64,000 nt of DNA from Sipunculus nudus (lineage: Eukaryota > Annelida > Sipuncula > Golfingiida > Sipunculidae): positions 12,461,508 through 12,525,507 of the forward strand of contig CM049313.1 of NCBI GenBank assembly GCA_026874595.1, read 5' to 3'. A program made the translations under genes and the position numbers. How positions within the stretch are numbered: the first letter of the stretch is position 1; each line of letters begins with the position of its first letter. This document shows, piece after piece, positions 13,229 through 24,974 of this stretch. The notes under the pieces were generated by a model. The model had not been told where the DNA came from. It saw nothing but the letters and a program-made list of their open reading frames with translations, and ran no database searches.

Positions 13229-13690
13229 TGTGAAATGTACGACCTTGAAAACAAGGTGAAGGTCAAAATCAATATCAGGTGCAAATGTGTCACATAGGAC
13301 TAATATAATCCCTAAAGGTAATTTTTTAAATCTGCCAGCTTGATTATCTGACGCAAACACGGACAGCAGAAAGAAGAAAAATTGTACTTGTTTGAAAAAT
13401 TGTTATCGATGGTTTTACACACTGGGTGGGAGGACCAAAGAAGGTCCTTAAAAATCTGTTTTTGTGGAATGTACGACCTTGGAAATAAGGTGAAGGTCAA
13501 AATGAATATACCCTATAGGTCCATTTTTTAAACAGCCAGATTGAATATCTGGCGCAAACATGGACAGCAGAAAAAAGAATAATTGTGATCGATGGTTTTA
13601 CATATTGGGTTGGAGGGGGGGCAAAGAAAGTCCAGAAATTGTTTTACCAAGAAAATAGATATAGAAAGGAACTTATCAACTCGTTTAATA
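13229..13690. repeat. Two-copy tandem repeat, 234 bp period
   Basis: Copy 1 starts TGTGAAATGTACGACCTTG at 13229 and copy 2 starts TGTGGAATGTACGACCTTG at 13463, an offset of 234 bp. They stay alignable through GCAAACAYGGACAGCAGAAA, ATCGATGGTTTTACA and the G-rich GGTTGGAGGGG segment, with small indels. Each unit begins with an imperfect inverted repeat, GACCTT...AAGGTC. No coding potential is evident. The right edge is approximate. Confidence 0.8.
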
Positions 13691-14247
13691 TTCTTCCCTG
13701 TGACTTAATTAATCCCGGAAACAGAGTGTAAAATCTCAAAATGTCCAGCGTTACGCCGATGCCCTATGTAAGAACATCCAGTTTTCCTGTTGTCCGATAT
13801 CGGAGACATGTGTGACCTCGAGGGTATGAGGACACATGTATGAGTTTAATATTTGCCGACAAATTCACGATGAACTACCAACATCAATATGCTGAGGGCT
13901 TCACTGAGTCCAATCTCTCACAGCCATCAAGGATCTCAGCTGGTCATTTTCCATGGCCCACTGACATGACATGATTCATAACGGGCTGCTTGTCCACAGT
14001 TTATATTAGAACCCTCTGATCCAGGCCCAACATGGGGACAGATCAGACACAGGACGCAAATCAAACGGAGAACCTTCACTTTGAAGATATGACCATGGAA
14101 CTCTTTAACAAAAGACTACTTCAAGACGTGTAAAACACGACATGTATAAATGAAAGCCCACCTCTATCTAATCTCCCTGCCAGGTTTCCTCGGCTTTCAA
14201 AGCCTATTTAACTGATGATAGTCGAAAAGTGCGTTATTATACACACA
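13691..14247. other. Unassigned sequence
   Basis: No gene, RNA or transposon end is recognised in this moderately GC-balanced stretch. Confidence 0.4.
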
Positions 14248-14251
14248 TATA

Positions 14252-14301
<50 letters not shown>
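14248..14301. repeat. TA microsatellite
   Basis: A near-perfect alternating TA tract with one G interruption, preceded by a short CA stretch. Confidence 0.95.
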
Positions 14302-14306
<5 letters not shown>

Positions 14307-16800
14307 ATATATTCTCATATGATTACATAAGGTAATTAAGTTATTTAGACTAACATTTCACCGAAATGAATTAGAGTTTTATAACGAAGGAAAGTGCTAA
14401 ATTTTATGATTGAATGTTCTGTTATCAAAACTAGCCAAGCGAAAACTTTAAAACAAACATCTGTTATAAATAAGAACAAATTATATAGTTTTGAGTTGCA
14501 GCAAACACTGCCAAGAATGTTTCACACAGACACAAAACATCGTTCTTTCGGAAACATAAAACATCCCTGTTTTTACTATATATGGACATATCTTTCCCCT
14601 AAGTCCTCGTTCCCGTCTTTACCATCATGTTTATTTCGACGTGATTATGTTACAATTCTCCAGGACCTTGTGATTAATAAGTTGTCTGGTTTGGGTGTTT
14701 TAGGTTCTATCTATATGGTATGATATTGATAAAATTACATGTATTTCATTTCTATACTCTTCCCTGAAGACATTTCTAGAAACATACACAACATGATGTG
14801 TACCATATCTTGTTATTCTGAATAATTTCGTAAAACGTTTGAAAGGTCCAGAAAGGTCCCAACTTTTTCTCCTTCCTTTTTACACCAACACATTATTAAA
14901 CCTGAATTCCAGGGAAATAAATCATATAAGGCAATTACCAATTGACAGAGAATTTGTTTGGGCTGTTGTGAAAAGAAGCGTAACAAAAAGTCATCAAACA
15001 CAAAGAGAAGAAAATGAAGTCACTAAAGAAATCTGTTCATTCTTGAAATAAAAAGAGCTCTCGACAAGGGATCATCCGTTTGTGTCGTTGAAATCCATAA
15101 AAAAGGAACTTTTAAGTACATTGATATAACATAATTACACGGAAAATCATTAATTAAAAGTATAAACGTTGTGAAGTAATGTCTACCGCCATCAACCGCG
15201 CGTTTCGCCTCCCGTGGTAAGTCCGAAAAGCTTTTTTTTGTCATCTTGTTAGGGACTATCTATAAGTGTAAAGATGATAACTTTGAATATTAAATGCGCC
15301 TTGTGATTAACTGATGTTCATATTGTTATTATTATATCTAGAAGACTAGAATACCTGCTTCATTGTTATTTTTTCTAGTTTTTACGCGGTTTACTTACCA
15401 CTTGCCGGTCAGGTATGACGCTGTTGACACATGGGCAATAATATGATTTTACCGTCAAACCCTGTCCGATTGTGATGACAGGATAATCCGTCAAGTATTC
15501 TTATATCGTGTATTGTCCCATGTTTGTACTGTCATGATGATTTCTGATGGTAATTTGTCATTAGTCTTCACTAATTAGTCGATGTTTATAATCGTGTTCA
15601 TCGTTTAACTCGCCACGCTGCTTGGAACTATTTCCCGCCAGGGAATTCTTTACTTTAATCTTATCATAGGTAAATGGTTAAAATTACCTAATTTTATATA
15701 TCTAAGATAATGATTACAATAGAATTGCATGTTCAATATTCGTTTATATGAGGCAGGTACCATGCAAAGTGAACTGATCGCCAGATGCGTTATCCTTGGC
15801 AACCAGCCAACAGCATGTCAACCTCCACGCAAGGTCAAGGGTTATTGTGTTTTTGTTTAAAGTACTTGCAAAACTCATCTGTGGGAGAATGTCAACAGGG
15901 TATAACTATAGCAGGCTCCGCGAACTTTGACATTTGTCGTCTTGGTACTGCTCAACAATGAGCAGAGCCAGGCTTCAGTCCCCCAGACGACAGTAGCTTC
16001 CCAACAGGCGAACACCATATAGGTATACACGCTTATCCCATATTTTGGTTCACCTGGATAACTACATGTGGTGGGACAATGGTCCTCAGAGGGGCCCGCA
16101 TTTCTGCTAGAGCAGGACAAGTTTACTTATGGGTGAAAAATTAAGTTAAATTTGTGACTCGAGTGACTCGAGTTTGTTTATTCTCACACGTTGCACAATA
16201 GAAAAACATGCATTACGATTCGCATAGCTGCTAAATCAGGAAGCGCAAAACTCCCCCACATTACATAAATATAACATCAATTTCCAACACAACATAATAC
16301 AAAATTATCTAACACACAACTGTAATCTGAAGTATAAGAGCATATGAATATTAAAATCCATTCAGTTATCACAAAGAGTTCCTAGCGGTATAAATTGTCG
16401 TATCCCGTGGTGGGACGGAGGGAGAATAGAATAAAACATTAACTAAGAAGCACGTCTGCTCGCTACGCTGCGTGTCACCAAGTGGTCTGGTGATCCTATT
16501 CAAGTAACCCTCCCCCGAACGTACCTGGGTGGTCATGTGACATTACACTGCTGCATAAACACACACACGTTGCCCCCTCCCCATCGTCATTAACAAAGGA
16601 TTAATATCCTATCAATCCACCATTTAAATTTGCAAAATATGACAAACAGAAACAGGTTTTTATCCATATGCATGAGCAAAAAAATACTACAGGATCAAAT
16701 GATAGTAAAGAAGATATGTCTCAAATAATGTGTGCAATAGAAAATCACCGAATGTAGTCTGTTAGCCATTTTAGCCATTTCATAGTTAGATTTTGAGTAA
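14302..16800. other. Unassigned sequence
   Basis: No gene is recognised. Open frames of 60 to 109 codons (for example 14394-14723) show no conserved motif. Around 16440-16600 the sequence is more GC-rich, but no promoter or repeat end could be fixed. Confidence 0.4.
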
Positions 16801-17295
16801 GTCTGTAATTCAATAGGTCTGGAGCTCTCATAGCCACTAATGATCCCTGTGAAACTGAGAAAGCTGCAGTAGGTTGTTGTTGAGTTATTGCATGCGAAAG
16901 AAAATCAGCGATCGGGCTGTGGAGGCCATACTGGAAGTCCGACAAGTCTGTTATTTAATAGGTCTGGAACCCTCATAAGTACCAATGATCCCCGTGAATT
17001 AGGGAAAGCTGCAGTAGGTTGTTGTTGAGTTATCGCGTGAGAAAAAAAATCAGCGATTGGGCTGTGGCGGCCATATTGGAATTCCGACAGGTCTGTAATT
17101 CAATAGGTCTGGAGCCCTCATAGCCACTAATGATCCCTGTGAAACTGAGAAAGCTGCAGTAGGTTGTTGTTGAGTTATCGCGCGTGATAGAAAGTATCAC
17201 TTACGGAAGGACAGAAGTACGGAAGGACGGATGGACGGAAGGAAGGACTGACACGGTGATCACTATAGGGCACCGCTTTCCAAGAGGGGCCCTAA
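16801..17295 (+). mobile_element. Pearl/Helitron-like block: 145 bp tandem repeat plus tetranucleotide tail
   Basis: Three tandem units with a 145 bp period begin GTCTGTWATT at 16801, 16946 and 17091. They share AATAGGTCTGGA, AATGATCCC and AAAGCTGCAGTAGGTTGTTG. The third unit passes into a degenerate GGAC/GGAA tetranucleotide stretch (about 17205-17245) and then a short end, TATAGGGCACC...GGGGCCCTAATAA. Tandem repeats followed by an ACGG-type microsatellite and a short 3' end is the layout of pearl elements and related non-autonomous Helitrons in bivalves. The end has AGGGC...GCCCT pairing followed by CTAA then T, compatible with a Helitron CTRR terminus. The 5' end is not identified. The repeats are plain; the family is inference. 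Confidence 0.6.
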
Positions 17296-17799
17296 TAATT
17301 TGTCATTATAATAGAAGAGTCAACCGGGTGACCGTTGGCCCTAGTTACAGGTGTGGTCAGTAACAAGCCGGCCAGCCTCACTGGCCAACATGGATGAGTG
17401 GCCACAGGGCCGAGCCCACATCAGGTGGACTATAAGTGTGGTATATACAATATTATCTATTAGTGATGTCTGGAACAGGGAATATATTTTATAACTCTAA
17501 CTAATAATTGTATTACATATAACAAAAATGCTTTGATCAATCAGATGGTCACTCAGATGTGGCCAGAGCAATTGGCCACACAGCTATAGCTACAATAATA
17601 TCTATTGGACATATAAATAATTAGAATGCAGAATCTTAATATTAATGGTAATAGTAATAGTAATAATTGTAGCACTTCATTATTAATTATTATTATTATT
17701 ATATCTGGCAGTTGGGGCTACATTTCTTATGATTATGGGACATATGTCGATATGGTATTAGAATCTCCTTTATGAGGAGTTTTGTCAATAATTGTATAA
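17296..17799. other. Possible LINE 3' flank and repeats
   Basis: Between the pearl-like block and the reverse-transcriptase remnant. It contains several TGGCC words near 17330-17420 and 17555-17580 and a TTA/TAATAG-rich stretch at 17641-17703. On the minus strand this would lie downstream of the LINE fragment and could include its 3' region, but no tail is definable. Confidence 0.35.
17641..17703. repeat. Degenerate ATT/ATG trinucleotide tract
   Basis: Imperfect TAATAG, TAATAA and TTATTA units around a short unique core. Confidence 0.75.
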
Positions 17800-18170
17800 T
17801 CATAGATCAACTCTTCTATATAAGGAGTTGTATATACAGTGATAATGTCCTCTTTTATAAGGAGCTGCATGTATAAGTGTTATTGGTGTTGAAGTGAATA
17901 CTCTTAAAGCCTTTTTCTTTTAAGATTAACTTACATATCAAGATCATGTTTTTTAGGAGATCCCCAAACTTCAGTACAGTAGGTAAGATATGGATATATA
18001 GAGCTGTTATACAATGAAACCATGCAAGAATTTGCTAACACTTTACGAGTTTTACATAAAATTCATAATCCTCTTAAGATTTTGTTACGTAACATCATAA
18101 TCTGATCATACCAGTTTGATTTATAATCCAAAGTAACACTTAAAAGTCTGGATTTGACATGAAACTTTTT
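17800..18170 (-). pseudogene. Non-LTR retrotransposon reverse transcriptase remnant
   Basis: On the minus strand, 18170 to about 17931 reads as the C-terminal part of a non-LTR (LINE) reverse transcriptase. It has LLSVTLDYKSNW (the family's FLGVTID-type motif) and IYPYLTYCTEVWG (the strongly conserved IxPYLxYCxxVWG motif). The frame contains one TGA stop. A +1-type shift near 17920 leads to KKALRVFTS...HAAP (17910 to about 17800), matching the usual downstream KKAIRII...HTAPLF segment. The start of the protein, the YADD catalytic box and the endonuclease are absent, so this is a dead, truncated copy. The clade (Jockey/CR1/I-like) is not resolved. Confidence 0.85.
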
Positions 18171-19163
18171 GTAATAGGATATTGTCAATCATTCTAACAA
18201 TAGACTGTAAGGTGTTCTGCCAAAATAATTTGTATGTAAAATAAAGTGTCATTTTATAACAATTTAAGATTTGATATCATCTATAAATGTTCTTGAGTTT
18301 ACTTGCAGATGCTATGATCGCCCAGGTATAATTTTTTAACAGCACACGCACACACTTTGTACTCGGCGCGGTACTATTCAACTTTTAATGACGTGTCTAA
18401 CTAGCCGTTACACTTTGTAATCCCCCTGGCCCGGTGGCTGTTTTAACGTGTTTAGTCCCTGATAAAATCTACCAGCCATAGTTCACTTGAACTCTACAGT
18501 TCGCTGATTGGACCAGACTTCTGCCGACTCGGCATTTCCTACGGGCATCCACCGGTCCCTGTTAATCTTCGTATTCCTTTCTTGGCTACTCACGTTTGTC
18601 AGTCACCTTTAGATTGTCGTTTATTCCGTCTTCCGGACTAGAGCTTCGGTCATTATTATAAGCCCGGCCTGCTACCAGCCATTCAGCAGTTCAGCTTATA
18701 ACATACACAGTGCTAGGACGAGGGCTGCTTCCGTTCTGTTCTCATTACTTAACGTGAATTATTTCTTCATACGCACAGACTCTACACCCCTGAACTGATT
18801 TTTCTCTTAATCCCTTTTTTTAACACATAGTGACACTAGCTGCCAAATTGAAAAGAAATCTCCTTGTCACTGGTTTCTTGATCGTTAAACATCAAGCCTC
18901 TACAAGGTACATTCGACCTCCGTTAGATCCAGTTCAGTTAACATATTGATGGACCTCTGTTTTTCTTATTTAGAGAGATGCAGAAAGAACAGTTGAAAAG
19001 TATAAAAAAATTACATTGAGAGGCATACTGAAAATTAAATAAATATATAAAATTTACATTGAATTAGAAAACTTTAAAATAACAGAACATTCGTAATTGT
19101 GTATGTTTTATCGATTAAAACCAGCATCACGTCATTCTAACATATTATCCTGCCGATAATCGA

Positions 19164-19166
<3 letters not shown>
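18171..19166. other. Unassigned; GC-richer block with TATA and initiator-like words
   Basis: The first 170 bp may be further decayed LINE on the minus strand. From about 18350 to 18910 the base composition is distinctly less AT-rich. A TATTATAAG box near 18655 is followed by two TTCAG words (18684-18695). This could be a promoter or solo LTR; I could not find matching termini or a target-site duplication. Confidence 0.3.

Positions 19167-19222
<56 letters not shown>
19167..19222. repeat. TA microsatellite
   Basis: A perfect alternating AT tract of about 56 bases. Confidence 0.97.
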
Positions 19223-19228
<6 letters not shown>

Positions 19229-19532
19229 TTACATTCCATGTTCTAAGTTTTGATTTACTTTAAAATATTAATTTAAGAATGTAACTTCTGTGTACTTGTT
19301 ATTTTTTTTTTGTCAAAATCGATTGTTATTTATTTATTCTACATTTAGGGCCTAATTAACAAAAAGACATTCAGGTTGATGTATTGATTTTATCTTTTGA
19401 AGATGATTCCAGAAAGCCTGACATTAAGTTTAGATTAAAAAGATACTTGTCCCCAACCATTTGCCTTCAAAATCGTTTTAGTTGTACTTTGCTTTTTTTT
19501 TAATATGCGTTGAGGTGCCCATTCCTATGTAA
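19223..19532. other. Unassigned AT-rich sequence
   Basis: No gene or transposon is recognised between the TA tract and the GCGGTA-rich element. Confidence 0.4.
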
Positions 19533-19876
19533 AGCTGCGTTTTTTCGGTATGCGGTATGCGGTAAGCGGTATGCGAAAAGAATTTTTTTACCGGGCCCAC
19601 GATATGCGGTATGCGGCCTGAGACACGCGGTCAAATGGAATTCTCAGGGGAGAATTAGATCCGTATACCATGCGCGGTATTGCACCTGACCAGGCTTCAA
19701 CGTGGCCGAAATAATGTCAGCATAGCCCACAGAGGTAAGTAGTAAATTAGCCGGGTTGGTGTATTAAGCAGTGTTTTTCCGCCCGCCCGATAAATGCCCC
19801 ACGCGAATCTACAGCACATGCCTCATACATCGTTCCGCTGCCGCAATCCGCTTACCGCGCGCGGTAAACACCGCTT
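19533..19876. mobile_element. GCGGTA-rich MITE-like element
   Basis: About 344 bp, much more GC- and CpG-rich than its surroundings. The left end (GCTGCGTTTTTTCGG) runs into repeated TATGCGG/GCGGTAAGCGG motifs. The right end (CGCTTACCGCGCGCGG, then TAAACACCGCTT) is an imperfect inverted counterpart. The interior has another GATATGCGGTATGCGG. The ends are alignable only with gaps, and a target-site duplication could not be fixed, so the superfamily is open. There is no ORF. The repetitive ends resemble those of the element at 38896-39376 in style, not in sequence. Confidence 0.5.
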
Positions 19877-20422
19877 AACATTTTATTTACCAACAGTCCA
19901 CAGCAAAAAGATAAATCTTTGAAAATTACTAAGCTACACTTTTTTAAATTATTATTTATGATACAGACATAATACCTTTGCTTTTTTCTAACTTGTAGGA
20001 GGGATCTTATTTAATGCACCGTAGCTCTAAACGTATGAACAACAAAAAGTTGTCTTTTAATTTTAATCTTAATTTTATTGAATTATTCTTCAAACCAAGA
20101 CAAGAACAACAATAAAGCAATAATTCTGAGGAATTTGCGCTAATTCAAATAAAAAAATACTTGATGCCCAAAGGAAAATAGGAACGGCAATTCGTAGAAT
20201 AGTTCGTGGCATCAGTGGTAACTTTGTCGCGTGTGCTCCCTTGTGGATTGTGTTTGCCTCAAGACATGATCATAGGTACGGGAATCCATTGTTCCATGCA
20301 ATTGGATCGATGTGATCCTTAGCGACTGCCTGGGGAGAGGCCCATCGTTTTTCAACACAAAACAACACCATCATGAGGGAATAATAAAACTGCGCCCGAT
20401 TGACTTCACCGTCTTCCTAACA
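19877..20422. other. Unassigned AT-rich sequence
   Basis: No gene or RNA is recognised. Confidence 0.4.
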
Positions 20423-20585
20423 GATACGACGTGACATGTCCTCTACTTAGAAAGGACAACTCTTTTATTTTAGAATCAATGGGTTAAGGTCTATCAGGAA
20501 CAAATACACCTGACCTTTTGACGGAGATCCACCACCTCCCGGCACAAGGCCGAGATGTCGGACACCAGATCCGCTCTAAAACCTC
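20423..20585. repeat. Dispersed repeat, copy A
   Basis: Shares an ordered series of words with 22719-22890: CGAC(G)TTGACATGTCCT-like, CTCTTTTATTTTA, GGAACAAATA, CCTGACCTT, then GAC...CGGACAC. The spacing is similar, with scattered substitutions. No TIR or ORF is evident. It may be an LTR or SINE fragment. Confidence 0.6.
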
Positions 20586-21107
20586 AAATGAATACAGTTG
20601 GTTTGGATTGGGAACGCGTTGATTTATTCCTTTATTTAATATACACCCGAAGAAATAATTTGTAATATTGGTTTTTACAAAACTCCTAATTTCAGCGGAA
20701 GAACTTGACATATAACTGACCGCTTAAAAGAAAATTAAGAAAACATTCAGATAATTATAATTAATTCAGGATAGTATTTTTCAGGACATTATATTAATTA
20801 AGCTAAAAATCATATTTTCTTTTCAACACAAACAATGGCTCAGCAAATCTGGAGCGAACATTAAAAAGAAAAATACAACAAAACTAAAGTTGAAACGCAT
20901 TATAAAGCAGACTTGGAGATATCACATTCAGTTTTAATAACCGAACGATATCGAACTGAATTTGTGCGAAGTTTCAAGTGTTCATACTCGTAGTCTTTTA
21001 CATGTATATTTGTATATGTAAATATAACCATGTCTGATTAAAATGATAACATTTTTATCAATTTAATAATGAATGATAAAATAATAAAATATAATAGTGA
21101 AAGAATT

Positions 21108-21110
<3 letters not shown>

Positions 21111-21140
<30 letters not shown>
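21111..21140. repeat. TA microsatellite
   Basis: A perfect alternating AT tract of 30 bases. Confidence 0.95.
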
Positions 21141-21143
<3 letters not shown>

Positions 21144-22551
21144 CTTTTTCAGTAAGGGTAATAGAGGAAACATAATGAAGTATCTCCTCGAGAGGTACAG
21201 GGATAGATGTCCTTGCAAAGACTTCAGGTAAACGCAAATTCAGGTTTACACCCGGTACTCGGTAATCTCAAATCGACCAGTTAATTCTATGGTTTCTTAA
21301 TCACGATTTCAATATTACTCCCACATTGTTCGGAAAACCCCCCACTCTGAAAACCTAATAATATATAACGATATGTTAATAGATAAAAATGCTGCAAGAT
21401 ACATAATTTCAAACAAGAATCAATCAGATCAATGTTTAAAGTCGCAAAAATGTGAAAAACATGAATGATTATATTAATATTGATTCCTAACATTCACCAA
21501 AACAAATTATATAAAAGCATAAGAAATATACGAAGATCAACCTCAATTTAACAGATGCTAAGGGAACAAATAACAATACTAAGAAGTAAGTAATCATAAT
21601 TTATTTATTTATTACAATATATTTCAACAGGATTCCCATTCAGCGAGCGCTGAAATAAACAAATAAAACAATAAACATAAAGACATTGATGCAATACAGA
21701 AGTAGATAACATGCATAACATAGAGTACATTGATGATCGCACAATCAAAGTTATCTGATGACTACATAGGCTATAGAGAAAAGCTAATGATATAGCATGT
21801 AAAATAGCATCTATATATGAAAAAGTAAACTAAAATAAATATTTCATGTAAAATCGTTTGTCACTTAAAAGATTTAAAAACATTCTCCAGAAAGAAGAAA
21901 AAGATTTGGCTTCACGGATTTGAGTAGCGAGTCTGCTTTTTCCTAATCCCGTGCATATAAAACCTGAAACCGAGAAGGCTTAATAATAACTTTTCATTCT
22001 TATCATAAGGATACCTTCATCCTCATTCAATAGACAGTGCCACCAATACGCCATGGGCCCATCCTTTAAAGGAAAATAATGTTTGTCAAGTGCTATGTTT
22101 GGTTTCGGGGTACAAATTACCTCTACAGACATTTCTCGTTACATATTTATGACAATATTTGGTTAAATTCAGAGAGATAAACAAAATGGGAGATGCTATT
22201 TCGTTATAACATTTGATAACGAGCGGTAACAAAAAGTAACGCTCACGTGTATAAACATACATCAAGTATAACTGTTATTAGATCAATTGAAGAAGTACCT
22301 TGAATGATTTGCACTCGAATAATATGTTGCCTATCGCGCAAACTGTCAGACATTAATCAATATGACTTTATGTAAAAGGAGTGTTGAAGTTACGTAGAGT
22401 AGGTTGCAGTAAGTACTTACATAAGCGAAATAAAAGTCCCACTCTGGGCATACGTTTACTATCTAAATTATTAAGTGATTATTCCATCTGAGTCGTTTAT
22501 CCATAATAACCCAAAGTAACAACATTTTGAGGGGGTACTTTGAAGTCAGGT

Positions 22552-22569
22552 CCCCCCCCCCCCCCCCCC
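22552..22569. repeat. Poly-C run
   Basis: Eighteen consecutive C residues. Confidence 0.9.
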
Positions 22570-22718
22570 GTAATCTGTAGCGGGGTTATCTCACATCGCC
22601 ACACCGGTGAACTAAACCGTCAGCCAAAGTACAGAGGGTTTTTAACACACTGGAACGCCGTAGTTTCTCCCTAGAGAACAATAAATTTTCTACAGAATGA
22701 TTTTTCATACCTCAGCAC

Positions 22719-22890
22719 CGAAACGACTTGACATGTCCTATGCTAGCAAACATAGCTCTTTTATTTTATAACTCTGAGTGAAGACCTGGCATGAACAAAT
22801 AACGCCTGACCTTGTGACACCTACCGGTAACTCCTGATGCACGGACCCAGAACTCGGACACGATGATCGTTCAAACTTCACGACTGGTTA
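22719..22890. repeat. Dispersed repeat, copy B
   Basis: The second copy of the repeat at 20423-20585, in the same orientation about 2.3 kb away. It carries GACATGTCCT, CTCTTTTATTTTATAACTC, GAACAAATAACGCCTGACCTTG and CTCGGACACGATG. Its divergence from copy A suggests an old duplication or insertion. Confidence 0.6.
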
Positions 22891-23114
22891 CTGGTTACAT
22901 ATATATAAATATAACGATAAAGAAAAACAACACTGTAAATTCAGACAGAACTGAAACAAACTGTTTCACGGGATACGACCCGATCCTCCGGTAAATGTTT
23001 TGATAGAATGAAGCTAACGGCATGATTTGAAACGCCGAGACTTTTAGAGATTGCGAGATTATGTTTTGTACCTTTTCGGAAGGCCATAGAGCACTTTACA
23101 CCGGAGGGTAACTC

Positions 23115-23166
<52 letters not shown>

Positions 23167-23529
23167 CAAATAATTTAGAAGTAGGAAGAGAAGGCATAGA
23201 AATATTCCATGTGAGGTTAAGTAAATATTGCCTAAAATATTAAGATGTTCTGGAAGATGAGCATCATTTTTTTCATGAAATGCCCTTTATATACAGACTT
23301 GAGAATCAAGTACATATGTGATTTAAGTACATTTTCATCACTAACGTCAGATAATAATCCTAATTATTCATGACCTAAAAATTAAATAAAATATGTGATT
23401 ACAAAATGTCTACATGTGTTTAGAAAGTGCTAATATGGATTTTTACACAAGTGTATTTAATCCATATTATGTTATTTCATGTTATGCTGTTGCATTTTGT
23501 TATTGAAGAATTTTAATGATCCTTAACAC
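22891..23529. other. Unassigned sequence with TA tract
   Basis: No gene is recognised. The part after the TA tract (23163-23529) may be the 3' UTR of the LINE-like end at 23530-23600. Confidence 0.35.
23120..23161. repeat. TA microsatellite
   Basis: A perfect alternating AT tract of about 42 bases. Confidence 0.95.
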
Positions 23530-23595
23530 ATAATCTTTGTGGAACCATGGGCCTGAGGCCTTTTATTTCAGAATAAACTTCTTTTCATTCATTCA

Positions 23596-23600
<5 letters not shown>
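23530..23600 (+). mobile_element. LINE-like 3' end with CATT tail
   Basis: Reads GGAACCATGGGCCTGAGGCC, then TTTTATTTCAGAATAAACTTC and a CATTCATTCATTCAT tail. The GGCC-TGA-GGCC hairpin, followed by an AATAAA and a short tandem tail, is characteristic of 3' ends of several animal non-LTR families. The body upstream is not recognisable, so the insertion is 5'-truncated or too decayed. The TA tract at 23601 probably grew from the tail. Confidence 0.6.

Positions 23601-23673
<73 letters not shown>
23601..23673. repeat. TA microsatellite
   Basis: A perfect alternating AT tract of about 73 bases that continues directly from a CATT tail. Confidence 0.97.
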
Positions 23674-23675
<2 letters not shown>

Positions 23676-24974
23676 GCTGAAACTTAATCAAATGGTATTA
23701 TCTTTCGAAAAGTTACGGGTCGTTAGGAAATAATAAATTACAATGAAGGAAGAAACGATATATACAAGAAATATATATATATATATATTATGAAATGTAA
23801 TATTTTAGGAAATTCAATATATCGCTATCACATTTGACACATTACGACAAAATAATCAATATGCAATACCGAACATGGGCTAGACCACCTTCTGTCCTGG
23901 ATTTCATGATGGCGCTTTTTAAAAAAAACCTGACCTTGACCACCACCATCACGTGACTGAACGTGTAGACATCCTTATTCGGAAGACAACCCCCCTCCCC
24001 CCCCCCCCCCCGCACACAGACACACATATATAACCAAATGCATAGTTCATTGTGCTTAACAATTGGGGAGTATTTGATAGTTCTCAGTACATGATGACGT
24101 TATTCGATTGCGTGCTGTGCTGGTCTTGCAGGGCAGATAATAATTAAATGCTATAGAAACCGATTTGTATGTTTTGTATTGCAAGAGATTTATTTGTATA
24201 AAGTTAATAGCCCCACTTTCACATTCAATTTTCTTCTCTAGGACATAAAAGTATGATTCAATGACAACATGATCATAACAGTCAGAAACAGATTAAAATG
24301 GCAGTTGGATGTAAATGTTGTGTCTGTTTCTTAATCAACATGCGTCATTCCTGTGCAATATTCTTTTATTACAGGAAATGTAAAGTTTGAATTACGTGCT
24401 TCTCTATCAGTACATAATAACACTGTACATTTTCGGAGATGCCTTATGAGGGTGTGGGGATACTCAGCCACATTCCACATAAGTAATGTTCACCAAGATA
24501 TTCATAACATTTAATTTACAACTGGAAACCAAAACACAAAAGATACAATATCTCAACACAAAACAAAACATGATAAAAATATCTAAGCAAATATAGGTAT
24601 CTACATTAACTGAAGAAAGAAAAGACGGCGTTCGAGCGCCGCAGTTGGGGAAGTCAGGGTCCGCCTCCCCCTTTAAGCAACGATAAAGATGATATCTGAG
24701 TGAATGTTCAATAATTTATTAAATATTAGGCCCAAAGAATAGGTGCAATTCAGAGTAGATAGAAAAAAAAGTATCTACAACTAATATACACAAACAGAAA
24801 TCTACATCTTACATGCAATCACCCCTATTTAGCAGCATTTATCTGTTCAACAATATGTTATGTTTTGCTTATTTGTGTCTGCTTACTTGCAATATTTCTT
24901 TCTATTTTATTACTTATATGAATAAAGTTTACAGTTCCTTTTAGAAAAGATGCTCGCTTTTTACATATATATTT

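Larger units (their letters stand above)
20586..22718. other. Unassigned AT-rich sequence between two repeat copies
   Basis: Contains a TA tract (21111-21140) and a C18 run (22552-22569). A flank matching neither neighbour lies in between. If the copies at 20423 and 22719 are paired termini, this would be element interior, but no coding motif is visible. Confidence 0.35.

Noticed and set aside
16745-16945. 66-codon minus ORF ending in the pearl-like repeat
   Set aside because: It reads the 145 bp tandem unit, and the same peptide words recur by repetition only.
18350-18910. Solo LTR
   Set aside because: TG...CA ends with matching 4-6 bp flanks could not be found, so it was kept only as an unassigned GC-richer block.
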